Below are positions 1 to 8,882 of a stretch of 64,000 nucleotides of DNA, piece after piece. Each line of letters opens with the position of its first letter. Position 1 is the first letter of the stretch. The notes under the pieces are model-generated. The model searched no databases, had not been told where the DNA came from, and saw nothing but the letters and a program-made list of their open reading frames with translations. A program made the position numbers and the translations under genes. This stretch comes from Kitasatospora sp. CB01950 (lineage in GTDB: Bacteria > Actinomycetota > Actinomycetes > Streptomycetales > Streptomycetaceae), in the NCBI RefSeq assembly GCF_001905465.1, contig NZ_LISX01000010.1:62001-126000 (forward strand). Direction: 5' to 3'.

Positions 1-554
1 TCGAGAACCTGCCCGCGGCGGTGCACGACGGCCCGGCCGACCCGGTGGCGCGGGAGCGGATGCACAACGCGGGGACGATCGCGGGCATGGCGTTCGGCTC
101 GGCGTTCCTGGGCGCGGTGCACGCGATGGCGCACACCCTGGGCGCGACCTTCCACGTGCCGCACGGGCGGGCGAACGCGCTGCTGCTGCCGCACGTGATC
201 CGCTGGAACGGCTCGGCCCCGGCCCGGGTGAGCAGCTGGCCGAAGTACCGCAGCTACGTGGCCCCGGAGCGCTACCGGCAGATCGCCCGCACCCTGGGCC
301 TGCCCGCCGACTCCCCCGAGCAGGGCGTGGAGTCGCTGGCCCTCGCGGTGGAGGAGCTGCGCGAGCGGGTCGGCATCCCCCGCTCGTTCAAGGAGGCGGG
401 GGTGGACGAGACGGCGTTCCTGGCCGGCCTGGAGCAACAGGCGATGAACGCGTTCGAGGACCAGTGCGCGCCGGCCAATCCGCGGCTGCCGATGCTGCGG
501 GACCTGCGGCGGCTGATGACGCTGGCCTACTACGGCGACGACCGGGCGGTGTGA
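1..554 (+). CDS. adhE: Bifunctional aldehyde-alcohol dehydrogenase AdhE, C-terminal part (5' truncated by window)
   Basis: This is the last 183 residues of an iron-dependent alcohol dehydrogenase; the reading frame is open from base 3 and the start lies outside the window. The visible part matches the C-terminus of AdhE, the fusion enzyme that reduces acetyl-CoA through acetaldehyde to ethanol with NADH. It has the stretch NPVARER-like DPVARERMHNAGTIAG, the iron-ligand histidines in HAMAHTLG and HVPHG, and the closing segment NAFEDQCAPANPRLP followed by a YYGDD end typical of AdhE. Whether the N-terminal aldehyde dehydrogenase half is present cannot be seen. A stand-alone group III alcohol dehydrogenase is the alternative, but the C-terminal motifs favour AdhE. 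Confidence 0.85.
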   Translation, partial: ENLPAAVHDGPADPVARERMHNAGTIAGMAFGSAFLGAVHAMAHTLGATFHVPHGRANALLLPHVIRWNGSAPARVSSWPKYRSYVAPERYRQIARTLGLPADSPEQGVESLALAVEELRERVGIPRSFKEAGVDETAFLAGLEQQAMNAFEDQCAPANPRLPMLRDLRRLMTLAYYGDDRAV

Positions 555-669
555 CGGCCGGGGCCGCGGCGGACCGCCCAGGGCCTGCCTTCCCGTTCGC
601 CGACACCCCGGCGCCGGGCCGTGCGCGACGTCTTCGCCGCACCCGGCCCGCACGCGGGGTGCCGGGCGG

Positions 670-2721
670 TCAGCCGGAGATCGAGGCGGCGCCGGTCTCC
701 AGGTGGCCGGTGAAGCGCTGCGACCAGGCGGCGTCGCCGCTGACCGTCACGGTGAAGTCGTACCAGCCGTTGGTGTAGGCGGCCGCGTTGAACCAGTCGC
801 CGACGCTGCCTCCGGCGGGGACCTGGTAGCTCCAGGGGCCGTCGGTGCGGTAGTTGGTGGAGGTGATGGTGAACGTCATCGGCGCGGTGCCGGTGTTGGC
901 GAGTTGGAACCAGATCGCGAGCCTGCCGGTGTCGGGCGCGGGCGCGTACGTCGCGGTGACGGCGGCGTTCCGGCCGGCGGCGGTGGTGTCGCCGGTGAAG
1001 CGGCGCAGGAAGCGGTTGGGGCCGATCACCGTCAGGTCGTACTTGCCGGAGCCGTAGCCGGTGCCGCAGTTGAAGAAGTCGCTGGTCGTCGCGCCCGCGT
1101 CCACGGTGTACTGCCAGGGGCCGCCGGAGCGGTAGGCGTTGGCGTAGGCCGCGAAGTGGCTGGTGGCGGTGCCCTGGTTGGCCATCGCGATCCAGACCTT
1201 GGTCACGCCGCCGGAGCCGAACTCCAGGTGGTCCAGGTTCGCCACCGGCTGGTACGGCAGGGCACGCGCCGGACGGGTGCCGGCCTCCTGCGCGGGCAGC
1301 TGGTTGTTGACGGGCGCCGGGTTCGGCAGCGGGCCGCAGGCGGCCAGGCCGATGGTGCCCGAGGTGTCGGGCAGTGCGGGCATCCCGTACACCGGGTTGG
1401 CGAAGTCGAACAGTCCGGTCAGGTCGCCGCACACCTTCCGCCGCCACGCCGAGATGTTCACGCAGGTCGCGGGCTTGCCCTGGGCGGCCGTCCACTTCTC
1501 CAGGAAGCGCAGCACCGAGGTGTGGTCGAAGGTCTCCGAGGACACCCACCCGCCCCGGCTCCACGGCGAGACGGCGAGCATCGGGACCCGGAAGCCGAGG
1601 CCGATGTTGACGCCGCTGTAGAACTCCCCGGCGGTTCCGGCGGGCGCGGCCGGCGGCGGGACGTGGTCGAAGAAGCCGTCGTTCTCGTCGTAGTTGACGA
1701 ACAGGATCGAGGAGTTGAAGACGTCCGGGTTCGCGTTCAGCGCGTCCATGACGTTGTGCACGAAGTGCGCGCCGTCGGCGGGCGTGGCGTACGGGTGCTC
1801 CGAGGACGCCTGGTCCGGCACGATCCACGACACCTGCGGCAGCGTGCCCGCCACCACGTCCGCGCGGATCGCCGCCACGATGTCGTCCGGCGTCCGGTTG
1901 GTGGCCTTGGGAACGGAGCCCATGCCCTTCACTGCGAGCGCGCTGCCCGCCGGGGCCGAGGAGAACTGGGTGAAGTACGCCAAGGCGTTGTCGCCGTAGT
2001 TGTCGGACGCGTTCTGGTAGACCTTCCAGCTCACCCCCGCGTTCTCCAGCGCCTCCGCGTAGGTCTGCCAGCGCAGGCCCGACTCGTCGCCGCCGTCGTA
2101 GGCCGGGCCGCCCGCCGCGCCCGACGGGTCGATCTGGCCGGACCAGTGGTAGGTGCGGTTGGGGCCGGTCGCCGACAGCACCGAGCAGTGGTAGGCGTCG
2201 CAGACCGTCCAGTTGTCGGCCAGTGCGAAGTGGAACGGGATGTCCGCCCTGGTCAGGTGGCCGAGCGTGCGGACGTTGCCCTTGGCCGCCACCCAGGAGT
2301 CCAACTTGCCGCTGTTCCACGCCCTGTGCTGGTCCGACCAGGCGTGCGAAAGGTCGCCGTTGCACTGCGCGAGGCGCTCCGGGTCCGCGCCGCCGGCCGG
2401 CTTGGTGGCGCTGAACTGCCACGGGTACTGGCGGCCCAGCAGGTTCGGCTGGTTGAACACGCTGTAGCCGCCGGATATCTGGATCGCCGAGCGGTCGGCG
2501 AAGCCGCGCACGCCCTTGAGCGTCCCGAAGTAGTGGTCGAAGCTCCGGTTCTCCTGCATCAGGATCACCACGTGCTTCGCGTCCGTGATCGTCCCCGTGG
2601 TGCCCGCCGGCGCCGCGACGGCCGGGGCCGCCCCGCCCCCGACCACCGACCCGGCCACCGCCGCACCGGCCGCCGCACTCGCCGACAGCGCCATGAACTT
2701 CCTGCGACTCAGCTCTGCCAT
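670..2721 (-). CDS. Secreted phosphocholine-specific (non-haemolytic type) phospholipase C
   Basis: A 683-residue enzyme of the bacterial phospholipase C / acid phosphatase superfamily that would cleave phosphatidylcholine-type lipids outside the cell. The start chosen (MAELSRRKFM) gives a twin-arginine signal with SRRKF at residues 5-9, followed by an Ala-rich hydrophobic stretch. The catalytic N-terminal signature QENRSFDHYFG is at residues 56-66, and the metal-binding DENDGFFDHVPPP segment is in the middle. The last 170 residues hold two tandem C-terminal DUF756-like domains, as in the long forms of the family. The gene is single, with a 7-bp-arm palindrome about 120 bases upstream. Phosphate control is common for this family but no convincing PHO box was seen. 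Confidence 0.93.
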   Translation of the reverse strand: MAELSRRKFMALSASAAAGAAVAGSVVGGGAAPAVAAPAGTTGTITDAKHVVILMQENRSFDHYFGTLKGVRGFADRSAIQISGGYSVFNQPNLLGRQYPWQFSATKPAGGADPERLAQCNGDLSHAWSDQHRAWNSGKLDSWVAAKGNVRTLGHLTRADIPFHFALADNWTVCDAYHCSVLSATGPNRTYHWSGQIDPSGAAGGPAYDGGDESGLRWQTYAEALENAGVSWKVYQNASDNYGDNALAYFTQFSSAPAGSALAVKGMGSVPKATNRTPDDIVAAIRADVVAGTLPQVSWIVPDQASSEHPYATPADGAHFVHNVMDALNANPDVFNSSILFVNYDENDGFFDHVPPPAAPAGTAGEFYSGVNIGLGFRVPMLAVSPWSRGGWVSSETFDHTSVLRFLEKWTAAQGKPATCVNISAWRRKVCGDLTGLFDFANPVYGMPALPDTSGTIGLAACGPLPNPAPVNNQLPAQEAGTRPARALPYQPVANLDHLEFGSGGVTKVWIAMANQGTATSHFAAYANAYRSGGPWQYTVDAGATTSDFFNCGTGYGSGKYDLTVIGPNRFLRRFTGDTTAAGRNAAVTATYAPAPDTGRLAIWFQLANTGTAPMTFTITSTNYRTDGPWSYQVPAGGSVGDWFNAAAYTNGWYDFTVTVSGDAAWSQRFTGHLETGAASISG

Positions 2722-2842
2722 TTCGACCCGCCCTGCCCTTCGGCTGCTGATGATGTTGTTCAGACACCTGGTGTCCGAACGCCGAGCATCCTCACGCAGC
2801 CGAGGGCGACATGGCCATGACCTGAACCGAACGTTTGTCGAA

Positions 2843-2861
2843 CCGTTCACCAGATGAACGG
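2843..2861. promoter_or_regulatory. Palindrome upstream of phospholipase C
   Basis: The arms CCGTTCA and TGAACGG are separated by five bases. A GAACCG/GAACG motif is also repeated in the preceding 20 bases. It lies 122 bases upstream of the phospholipase start and just after the stop of the pentapeptide gene, so it is either an operator or a weak hairpin; there is no T run. Confidence 0.3.
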
Positions 2862-2887
2862 CCGGTACGGCGATCCGGAGTTCTCGT

Positions 2888-3523
2888 TCAGTCCTTCACC
2901 GAGATCCCCAGCGCCTGCGCGAACTGCGGTGCCAGGTCCAGCAGTTGCCCGGTCGAGATGATCGCGCCGCGCAGCCCCAGGTGTCCGTCCGGCAGGCCGA
3001 GCCGCGCGGCCCGGCGCAGGTCGGTGTTCTTGAGCGTCGCGCCCCGCAGCCGCACGTCCTCCAGCGTGGAGCCCGGGAACGACACGTCGGTGAGCTTCGC
3101 GTCGGCGAGGTCGACGTCGCGCAGCAGGCAGTCCTCGAACACCACGTCGCGCAGCGTCGCGCCGCGCAGGTTGACCGCCTCCAGCTTGCACTGGCGGAAG
3201 ACCGTGCGGCGGATCGCCGAGCTGTACGCGGAGATGCCGGCCAGCACGGTGGAGTCGATCTCGGCGTCCTGCCACTCGCTCTCGGCGAGGTCGACGCCGA
3301 CCAGCCGCCCGCCGTGCAGCCACACCTCGTTGAAGCCGGCCCGGCGCAGCTTCGCGCTCTCCGCGCGGACGCCGGTGAACGCGCACTCCAGGAAGCTCGC
3401 GCCGCCGAGCTGGCCGGTCAGGTCGAGGTCGTCGAAGTGGACGGTGTCGTAGCGGGCGTCGGCCCGCAGCGGGCCGGTGTGGCGTTGCAGCAGGTGGGCA
3501 TAGGGGAGGTCTTCCAGGCGCAC
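2888..3523 (-). CDS. Pentapeptide-repeat protein
   Basis: A 211-residue protein built largely of A(D/N)LXX-type pentapeptide repeats, which fold as a right-handed quadrilateral beta-helix. Repeats run from about residue 30 to 190 (for example ANLRGATLRDVVFEDCLLRD and the later TLEDVRLRGATLKNTDLRRA region). There is no signal peptide or membrane segment, so it is probably cytosolic. Some family members protect DNA gyrase by mimicking DNA, but nothing here shows that role. The GTG start at 3523 is chosen because it is the first plausible start after the LtrA stop and has a GGAG upstream; the two genes are only 8 bases apart and are probably translated from one message. Confidence 0.8.
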   Translation of the reverse strand: MRLEDLPYAHLLQRHTGPLRADARYDTVHFDDLDLTGQLGGASFLECAFTGVRAESAKLRRAGFNEVWLHGGRLVGVDLAESEWQDAEIDSTVLAGISAYSSAIRRTVFRQCKLEAVNLRGATLRDVVFEDCLLRDVDLADAKLTDVSFPGSTLEDVRLRGATLKNTDLRRAARLGLPDGHLGLRGAIISTGQLLDLAPQFAQALGISVKD

Positions 3524-3531
3524 GGGGGTCG

Positions 3532-4707
3532 TCAGCTCCGTTTCGCGGTCTGTGCGGTCATGGCGATGCCGATGGTGACGGCGAGCGCCACCAGGAGGCC
3601 GGCGATCAGCACGCCGGCGTCCCCGGCCAGCGTGGCAGCCAGCACCGACAGTGCGGTGACCGGCAGGACCGGCTGGGCGGCGCCGCGCTTGTGGTGGCGC
3701 GAGTGCAGGGCCCAGACGGTGAACAGGAAGAGCGCGGTGGGGACGGTGACGGCGGCGGCCGCGGCGCGGTCGGAGAGGTGGGTGGCGCCGACGGCGTGCT
3801 GGACGGCGACCTCCAGGCCCGCGCCGACGGCGGCGGCCGAGGCGAAGATCAGGAAGTGGCCGTAGCCCCAGGGCAGCGCGCGCCGGACGGAGTCCAGGTA
3901 GGGGTGGGCGTCGTCGGCGAAGTAGATCCACCAGGCGCCGAAGCAGATCAGCAGCCCGCCGCCGGCGATCGGCAGCAGTTCGGCGACGGCCTTGTGCTCG
4001 TCCAGCGCGGTCTGGATGGCGACGGTGGCGGCGGCGACGGTCTCGCCGAGCACGATGATGGTGAACAGGCCGTACCGTTCGGCGATGTGGTGCCGGTGCC
4101 ACGGGGTCCGGTTGTGCAGTTCCGCCCAGACGGGGACGGCGAGTTCGGCGACCACGCCGACCGCGAACAGCGGGGCCCGGGCCTCGTGCGGGACGAACAC
4201 CAGCACCACCCAGAACGCCTGGACGAGCGTGATGCCGACGGCGTACCGCAGCGCGGCGGTGCGGGCGGGCCCGGTCTCGCCGCGGGCGGCGCGCAGCCAC
4301 TGGGTGACCATGGCGAGGCGCATCAGCAGGTAGCCGGTCACGCCGAGGTCGAGGTTCTGGTCCTCGAAGAGGCGCGGCACACCGGCGGCGAGCACCAGCA
4401 CGCCGGTGATCTGGACCAGCGTGGTGAGCCGGTAGGGGACGTCGTCCACGTCGTACGCGGAGGCGAACCAGGTGAAGTTCATCCACGCCCACCAGATGGC
4501 GAAGAAGGTCATCAGGTATCCGGGCAGGGCGAGCGAGAGGTCGCCCTCGGCGAGCGCGTGGGCGAGTTCGCGCCCTGCCTGGGCGATGGCCACCACGAAG
4601 CACAGGTCGAAGAACAGCTCCAGCGGGGTGGAGACCCGGTGGGACTCGCCCCGGTCGCGGGCCAGCATTCGGCGGACCGCGCGGTAGCGGTCGGGGGCGG
4701 CGGTCAT
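3532..4707 (-). CDS. Low temperature requirement protein A (LtrA) family membrane protein
   Basis: A 391-residue polytopic membrane protein with about ten to twelve predicted helices. It carries the LtrA hallmarks: an N-terminal TPLELFFDLCFVVAIAQ segment, a central RHHIAERYGLFTIIVLGE segment, and repeated aromatic-rich helices. The biochemical role of LtrA proteins is not established; the name comes from a Listeria mutant impaired at low temperature. ATG at 4707 is used because it sits directly before the family's N-terminal segment. The gene is upstream of, and nearly touching, the pentapeptide-repeat gene. A second, diverged LtrA protein lies at 34593-35717. Confidence 0.88.
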   Translation of the reverse strand: MTAAPDRYRAVRRMLARDRGESHRVSTPLELFFDLCFVVAIAQAGRELAHALAEGDLSLALPGYLMTFFAIWWAWMNFTWFASAYDVDDVPYRLTTLVQITGVLVLAAGVPRLFEDQNLDLGVTGYLLMRLAMVTQWLRAARGETGPARTAALRYAVGITLVQAFWVVLVFVPHEARAPLFAVGVVAELAVPVWAELHNRTPWHRHHIAERYGLFTIIVLGETVAAATVAIQTALDEHKAVAELLPIAGGGLLICFGAWWIYFADDAHPYLDSVRRALPWGYGHFLIFASAAAVGAGLEVAVQHAVGATHLSDRAAAAAVTVPTALFLFTVWALHSRHHKRGAAQPVLPVTALSVLAATLAGDAGVLIAGLLVALAVTIGIAMTAQTAKRS

Positions 4708-5207
4708 CGGCCTGCTTTCACGGAATGGCCGCACGGCAGGAGGCACGCGCGGCCGAAGAGTTGGACTCCGGCGATCCTGACATCCGGTCCGCGGCGGCGC
4801 ACGCACCGCGTCCGGCCTGCCGATTGGCCCGGTTCCCGCCGATGTGGCCGGTCGTCAGGCTGAGTTGACGCCGCAGTGCGCGATCCGGGTGACAGCGGGG
4901 GCCGTCCGGGGCGTGTGGCGGGCAGCTTGTCCCGTCCGCCCGGTTTGGCCCGATAGATTCCTCGGCGGATGGATGGACGGACGGGCGCTTCACGGGCAAC
5001 GCGGAAGGTCAAGGAGGACGGCGGGGACACTGGGGGCGGACCTTGTCGCTGCACCTCCGTGTCCGTCCCCGCCGGCCGCCTCGCGATCACCGCGCTGTCC
5101 GGCGGCGCCTGACGGCCGGTCGGCCCATCCCCGTTCGCCGCCCGCGCGCCCGCGTGGCCCGATGACGGTATGCGTACAGGTGTCCACCGAGGTCAGTGGG
5201 GGTCGTC
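4708..5207. other. 500-base intergenic region between divergent genes
   Basis: No convincing gene. It must hold the promoters of the LtrA operon (leftward) and of the DUF4239 gene (rightward). A TTGTCC at 4927 and a TAGATT at 4954 could belong to a promoter, but the spacing of 21 is too long for certainty. A short GGAT/GGAC tandem stretch lies at about 4970-4984. The right half is C-rich and looks non-coding in every frame. Confidence 0.4.
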
Positions 5208-5966
5208 GTGAACTGGGTCGATGGAGCCATCCTGGTCGGCATGCTGGTGGCCACCGCAGCCTGCATGTTCCTGGTGCAGCGGTACGCCTCCGTCCCCGCC
5301 CGGGAGAACTGCAACGACGTGGCGGGGTTCATCTTCGCCGCGGTGGGCGCGTTCTACGCGGTGCTGGTGGCCTTCGTGGTGATCGTGGTCTGGGAGAACA
5401 CCTCGACCGCGCGGGCGACCACCTTCGAGGAGGCGGACGAGCTCGCCGGGGTCTACTGGATGTCCCGGCAGATGCCGCTGCCGGAGGGCGCCGAGCTGGA
5501 GGGGCTGACGCTCGGCTACGCGCACGCGGTGGTGAACACCGAGTGGCAGGAGATGGCCGGGCACCAGAGCGACCCGGGGGCGACGGCGCTGATGTACCAG
5601 ATCCGCGACTCCGCGCTGGCCTTCCAGCCCAGCACCAACCAGGACTCGACGATCTACCAGAACCTGGTGCAGCACGTGGACGGCCTGGCCAGCAAGCGCC
5701 GCGCCCGGCTGAACCTGATCGCGGACTGCGTGCCGCCGCTGCTGTGGGCGTCGCTGATCGCGGGCGCGGCGGTCACCATCGCGTTCACCTTCCTGTTCGG
5801 CCTCTCCAACACCTGGGTGCACCTGCTGATGGTGGTGTCGCTGGCCGGGCTGATCGGACTGTCGTTGATCGCGATCAAGGAGATGAACTACCCGTTCGTC
5901 GGGCCGAACAAGGTGAAGTCGACCGCCTTCGAGGTGTTCCTGGCCAGACTCCCGCCCCCGCGCTGA
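5208..5966 (+). CDS. DUF4239 (bestrophin-like) membrane protein
   Basis: A membrane protein of 252 residues with two N-terminal helices (about residues 5-25 and 40-62), a central soluble domain, and two C-terminal helices (about 180-225). The layout matches DUF4239, a family distantly related to bestrophin channels; its function in actinomycetes is unknown. GTG at 5208 is preferred because a GGGGG run lies five bases upstream; GTG at 5196 would add four residues. It stands alone between a long intergenic region and the tRNA-Lys genes. Confidence 0.75.
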   Translation: MNWVDGAILVGMLVATAACMFLVQRYASVPARENCNDVAGFIFAAVGAFYAVLVAFVVIVVWENTSTARATTFEEADELAGVYWMSRQMPLPEGAELEGLTLGYAHAVVNTEWQEMAGHQSDPGATALMYQIRDSALAFQPSTNQDSTIYQNLVQHVDGLASKRRARLNLIADCVPPLLWASLIAGAAVTIAFTFLFGLSNTWVHLLMVVSLAGLIGLSLIAIKEMNYPFVGPNKVKSTAFEVFLARLPPPR

Positions 5967-6045
5967 GCGGCGGGCACGCTGCGTGGCGGGCCTGTCACAA
6001 TTCGGCGGAACGGTGCCGGACGTGTAGTGTTCTCCAGGTCGGCAG

Positions 6046-6119
6046 GCGCCGCTAGCTCAGTTGGTTAGAGCAGCTGACTCTTAATCAGCGGGTCCGGGGT
6101 TCGAGTCCCTGGCGGCGCA
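6046..6119 (+). tRNA. tRNA-Lys (anticodon CTT), copy 1
   Basis: A 74-base cloverleaf. The acceptor arm GCGCCGC pairs perfectly with GCGGCGC at the 3' end, discriminator A. The anticodon loop is ACTCTTAAT with CTT as anticodon, and the T loop GGTTCGAGTCC is intact. CCA is not encoded. It is the first of two identical genes 196 bases apart. Confidence 0.97.
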
Positions 6120-6126
6120 CAGACAA

Positions 6127-6160
6127 CCGAAGGCCCCTCGCGAAAGCGGGGGGCCTTCGG
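6127..6160 (+). terminator. Terminator of first tRNA-Lys
   Basis: A hairpin with arms CCGAAGGCCCC and GGGGCCTTCGG, separated by a short loop, seven bases after the tRNA. No long T run follows, as is usual in this GC range. Confidence 0.85.
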
Positions 6161-6241
6161 CGTTCCCGGGATGCCGACCGACCCCGGGCGGGCCGGTTTC
6201 ACCGCAGGTCGGGAACCGTGTAATGTTCCCTCCGTCAGCAA

Positions 6242-6315
6242 GCGCCGCTAGCTCAGTTGGTTAGAGCAGCTGACTCTTAATCAGCGGGTCCGGGGTTCGA
6301 GTCCCTGGCGGCGCA
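6242..6315 (+). tRNA. tRNA-Lys (anticodon CTT), copy 2
   Basis: Identical over all 74 bases to the copy at 6046. The duplication reaches through the terminator, but the upstream sequences differ, apart from a shared GTGTA-TGTTC motif (TAGTGT or TAATGT) about 12-20 bases before each tRNA that looks like the -10 box. Confidence 0.97.
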
Positions 6316-6322
6316 CAGACAA

Positions 6323-6356
6323 CCGAAGGCCCCTCGCGAGAGCGAGGGGCCTTCGG
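6323..6356 (+). terminator. Terminator of second tRNA-Lys
   Basis: The same hairpin as after copy 1. Two bases differ from the first copy (loop A to G and G to A), and a GTTTT run follows. Confidence 0.87.
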
Positions 6357-6589
6357 CGTTTTCGCGTCTGTGACGTACGCCTCGATCGCGTGATCGGGAG
6401 GCCCATGTCCCCTTGCGGGGTCCGCTCGTTGAGGAAGCGGGCGACACCCCGCTAAGAGGTATTTAAAGATCGCCTTAGGAGAAATGGGACATAGGCCCCT
6501 AACATCTGACAAGTCTATCGATCAAGCCGGCGAGGCTCGTACCCTCGCCCGAGCGAGCAGCCCGTCCGGGGCCTGCGGGAAGGTCTCCG

Positions 6590-8842
6590 TTGCCTCGAAA
6601 GCCTCGTGAACGTACGAAACGGACCGGGTGGCGCAGGCTGATACCCACCTGGCGGACGGCGCTGATCGGCATGGCGGCCTCGGTGCTGCTGGGCGTCGGC
6701 CTGTTCGCGCTGGGGGTCGCCCTGGTCAAGGTGCCGGACGCGCACGCCGCGGCCACCGCGCAGTCCAACACCTGGCTGTACTCGGACGGCACCCTGCTGG
6801 CCCGCACCGGGCAGACCAACCGGCAGAACGTCCCGCTGGACAAGGTCTCCAAGGAGGCGCAGCACGCCGCGCTGGCCGCCGAGGACCGCAACTTCTACTC
6901 GGAGGGCGCGGTCAACTTCAAGGGCATGGCCCGCGCCGCCTTCAACACCGCTTCCGGGGGCGCCACCCAGGGCGGCTCGACGATCACCCAGCAGTACGTG
7001 AAGAACGCGTACCTGAACCAGAAGCAGACCGTCAGCCGCAAGGTGAAGGAAGTCTTCATCGCGTTCAAGGTCGACGCCACCCAGAGCAAGGACGAGATCC
7101 TCTCCTCCTACCTGAACACCTCGTACTACGGGCGCGGCGCGTACGGCATCCAGGCCGCCGCGCAGGCCTACTTCGGGGTGGACGCCAGCCAGCTGAACGC
7201 CGCCCAGGGCGCATACCTGGCGACGCTGCTGAACGCGCCCAGCGCGTACGACGTGTCCTCGGCGACCGAGAACGGCAAGCAGAAGGCGACGGCGCGCTGG
7301 AACTACGTGCTCGACGGCATGGTCGCGAAGAAGTGGCTGAGTGCCGAGGAGCGGCAGCAGACGACCTTCCCGGAGGTGCAGGCGCCGAAGTCCGCGCCGG
7401 GCCTGTCGGGCCAGGCCGGCTACCTGGTGGCGGCCGCCACCTCGTACCTGACCGAGCACAACATCCTCAGCGACGCGCAGCTCGCGCAGGGCGGCAACAC
7501 CATCACGCTGACCGTCGACTCCAAGAAGCAGCAGCAGCTGCAGGACGCGGTGCAGGCCCAGCTGACCGACAACCTGAAGCCGGACTCCCGCAAGGTCGAC
7601 GCGGCCGCGCAGGCCGGCGCGGTGTCGGTCGACCCGAAGACCGGACAGGTGCTGGCGCTGTACGGCGGCGCCGACGCCACCAAGCACTGGATCGACAACG
7701 CCACCCGCACCGACTACCAGGCCGGTTCCACCTTCAAGGCGATCGCGCTGGCCGCCGCCCTGGACTCCGGGGCGCACACCCAGTACGGCGACCGGATCAG
7801 CGCCGACACCGTCTACGACGGCACCAACCGGCGGCCGGTGCGCGGTGCCAAGGGCGTGCCCTACGCGCCGCCGAACGAGGGTGAGCGCTCGTACGGTCAG
7901 ATAAGCCTCCAGCAGGCCACCGACTGGTCCGTGAACTCGGTCTTCGCGCAGCTCGCCCAGGACACCGGCCTGGAGAAGGTCCGCTCCACCGCGGTGGCGC
8001 TCGGCCTGCCCGCCGACACCCCGCAGCTGAAGGCCATCCCGTCGATCTCGCTGGGCACCTCCAGCCCGAGCGCGCTGGAACTGGCCGGCGTGTACGCCAC
8101 GCTGGACAACGACGGCCAGCAGATCACGCCGTGGCTGGTGAAGTCGCTGGAGTCCGGCGGCGAGCAGGTCTCGCTGCCCGAGCACAAGGCCACCCAGGCG
8201 ATCTCCAAGGACGCCGCCCGCAGCACCACCGCGATCCTCCGCGGCGTCGTCGAGGACCAGGGCGGCACCGGCTACCGGGCCTCCTCGCTGAACCGCCCGA
8301 CGGCCGGCAAGACCGGCACCACCGACGACTCCAAGTCGGTCTGGTTCGCCGGCTACACGCCCGAACTGGTCACCGTGGTCGGCCTGTTCGGTCAGGACCC
8401 GGCCACCGGCAAGCAGGTCAGCCTGGACGGCGTCGGCGGCGCGGGCAGCGCGGCGGGCGGCAAGTTCCCGGCGCAGATCTGGACGGCCTACATGAAGTCC
8501 GCACTGGCCGGTCAGCCGGTCAGCTCCTTCCCCGGCGCGAGCCGGACGCCGGCCACCACCGTCCCGTCCGTGCCGTCGGACTCCCCCTCGCCGAGCCAGA
8601 GCCCGTCCGCGTCGGACGAGGCCTCCGCCACGCCGTCCCCGTCCGCCTCCGACGGCACCGGCAGCCCGAGCTCGCGGCCCACCGGCGGCACCGGGAACGG
8701 CGGCGACGGCACCCTGCCGCGGCCCAGCCGCAGCCCGTCGGCCAAGCCCAGCGGGGGCGCCACCTCGCCGGATCCGAGCACCCCGGCCGGAAACGGCGGT
8801 GCCGGCGGGCTGCTCGGCACACAGGACCAACCTGCGGGATAG
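6590..8842 (+). CDS. Class A (bifunctional) penicillin-binding protein
   Basis: A 750-residue peptidoglycan synthase anchored by one N-terminal helix (about residues 19-45). The glycosyltransferase 51 domain follows, with EDRNFYSEGAVN and GGSTITQQYVKN motifs. The transpeptidase domain has the active-site STFK at 380-383, SVN at 447-449 and KTGT at 574-577. The tail after about residue 640 is Ser/Pro/Gly-rich low complexity outside the cell, common in streptomycete enzymes. The TTG start at 6590 is supported by GGGAAGG six bases upstream and by the basic cytosolic segment before the helix. It polymerises and cross-links glycan at the outer membrane face and is a beta-lactam target. The gene appears monocistronic. 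Confidence 0.95.
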   Translation: MPRKPRERTKRTGWRRLIPTWRTALIGMAASVLLGVGLFALGVALVKVPDAHAAATAQSNTWLYSDGTLLARTGQTNRQNVPLDKVSKEAQHAALAAEDRNFYSEGAVNFKGMARAAFNTASGGATQGGSTITQQYVKNAYLNQKQTVSRKVKEVFIAFKVDATQSKDEILSSYLNTSYYGRGAYGIQAAAQAYFGVDASQLNAAQGAYLATLLNAPSAYDVSSATENGKQKATARWNYVLDGMVAKKWLSAEERQQTTFPEVQAPKSAPGLSGQAGYLVAAATSYLTEHNILSDAQLAQGGNTITLTVDSKKQQQLQDAVQAQLTDNLKPDSRKVDAAAQAGAVSVDPKTGQVLALYGGADATKHWIDNATRTDYQAGSTFKAIALAAALDSGAHTQYGDRISADTVYDGTNRRPVRGAKGVPYAPPNEGERSYGQISLQQATDWSVNSVFAQLAQDTGLEKVRSTAVALGLPADTPQLKAIPSISLGTSSPSALELAGVYATLDNDGQQITPWLVKSLESGGEQVSLPEHKATQAISKDAARSTTAILRGVVEDQGGTGYRASSLNRPTAGKTGTTDDSKSVWFAGYTPELVTVVGLFGQDPATGKQVSLDGVGGAGSAAGGKFPAQIWTAYMKSALAGQPVSSFPGASRTPATTVPSVPSDSPSPSQSPSASDEASATPSPSASDGTGSPSSRPTGGTGNGGDGTLPRPSRSPSAKPSGGATSPDPSTPAGNGGAGGLLGTQDQPAG

Positions 8843-8882
8843 CGCCTTACGACGGAGGGGGCCGAGCTGGCACAATGCGGCG

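Noticed and set aside
530..2767. Second long minus-strand frame through phospholipase C
   Set aside because: Frame-shifted shadow of the same gene in GC-rich DNA; low-complexity Arg/Gly-rich translation.
703..2820. Long plus-strand frame opposite phospholipase C
   Set aside because: Arg/Gly/Val-rich shadow of the real gene with no domain; the minus-strand protein has a signal peptide and all family motifs.
2722..2880. PHO box upstream of phospholipase C
   Set aside because: GTTCA half-motifs are present, but not as regular 11-base direct repeats in the right spacing, so phosphate control is not claimed.
6046..6360. tRNA-Lys pair as attachment site of an integrated element
   Set aside because: No integrase, no partial tRNA copy elsewhere in the window and no change in gene type around it.
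6261..6512. Open frame on the minus strand across the second tRNA-Lys, ending PPGTRTPDPLIKSQLL
   Set aside because: The peptide is the reverse translation of the tRNA-Lys gene and its terminator. Such PGTRTPDPLIKSQLL ends are well-known artefacts of tRNA genes.
6484..6606. Short frame starting ATG at 6484 after AGGAG, before the penicillin-binding protein
   Set aside because: The AGGAG is only two bases from the ATG, the peptide (about 40 residues) has no features, and it overlaps the start of the penicillin-binding protein. The region fits a leader better.
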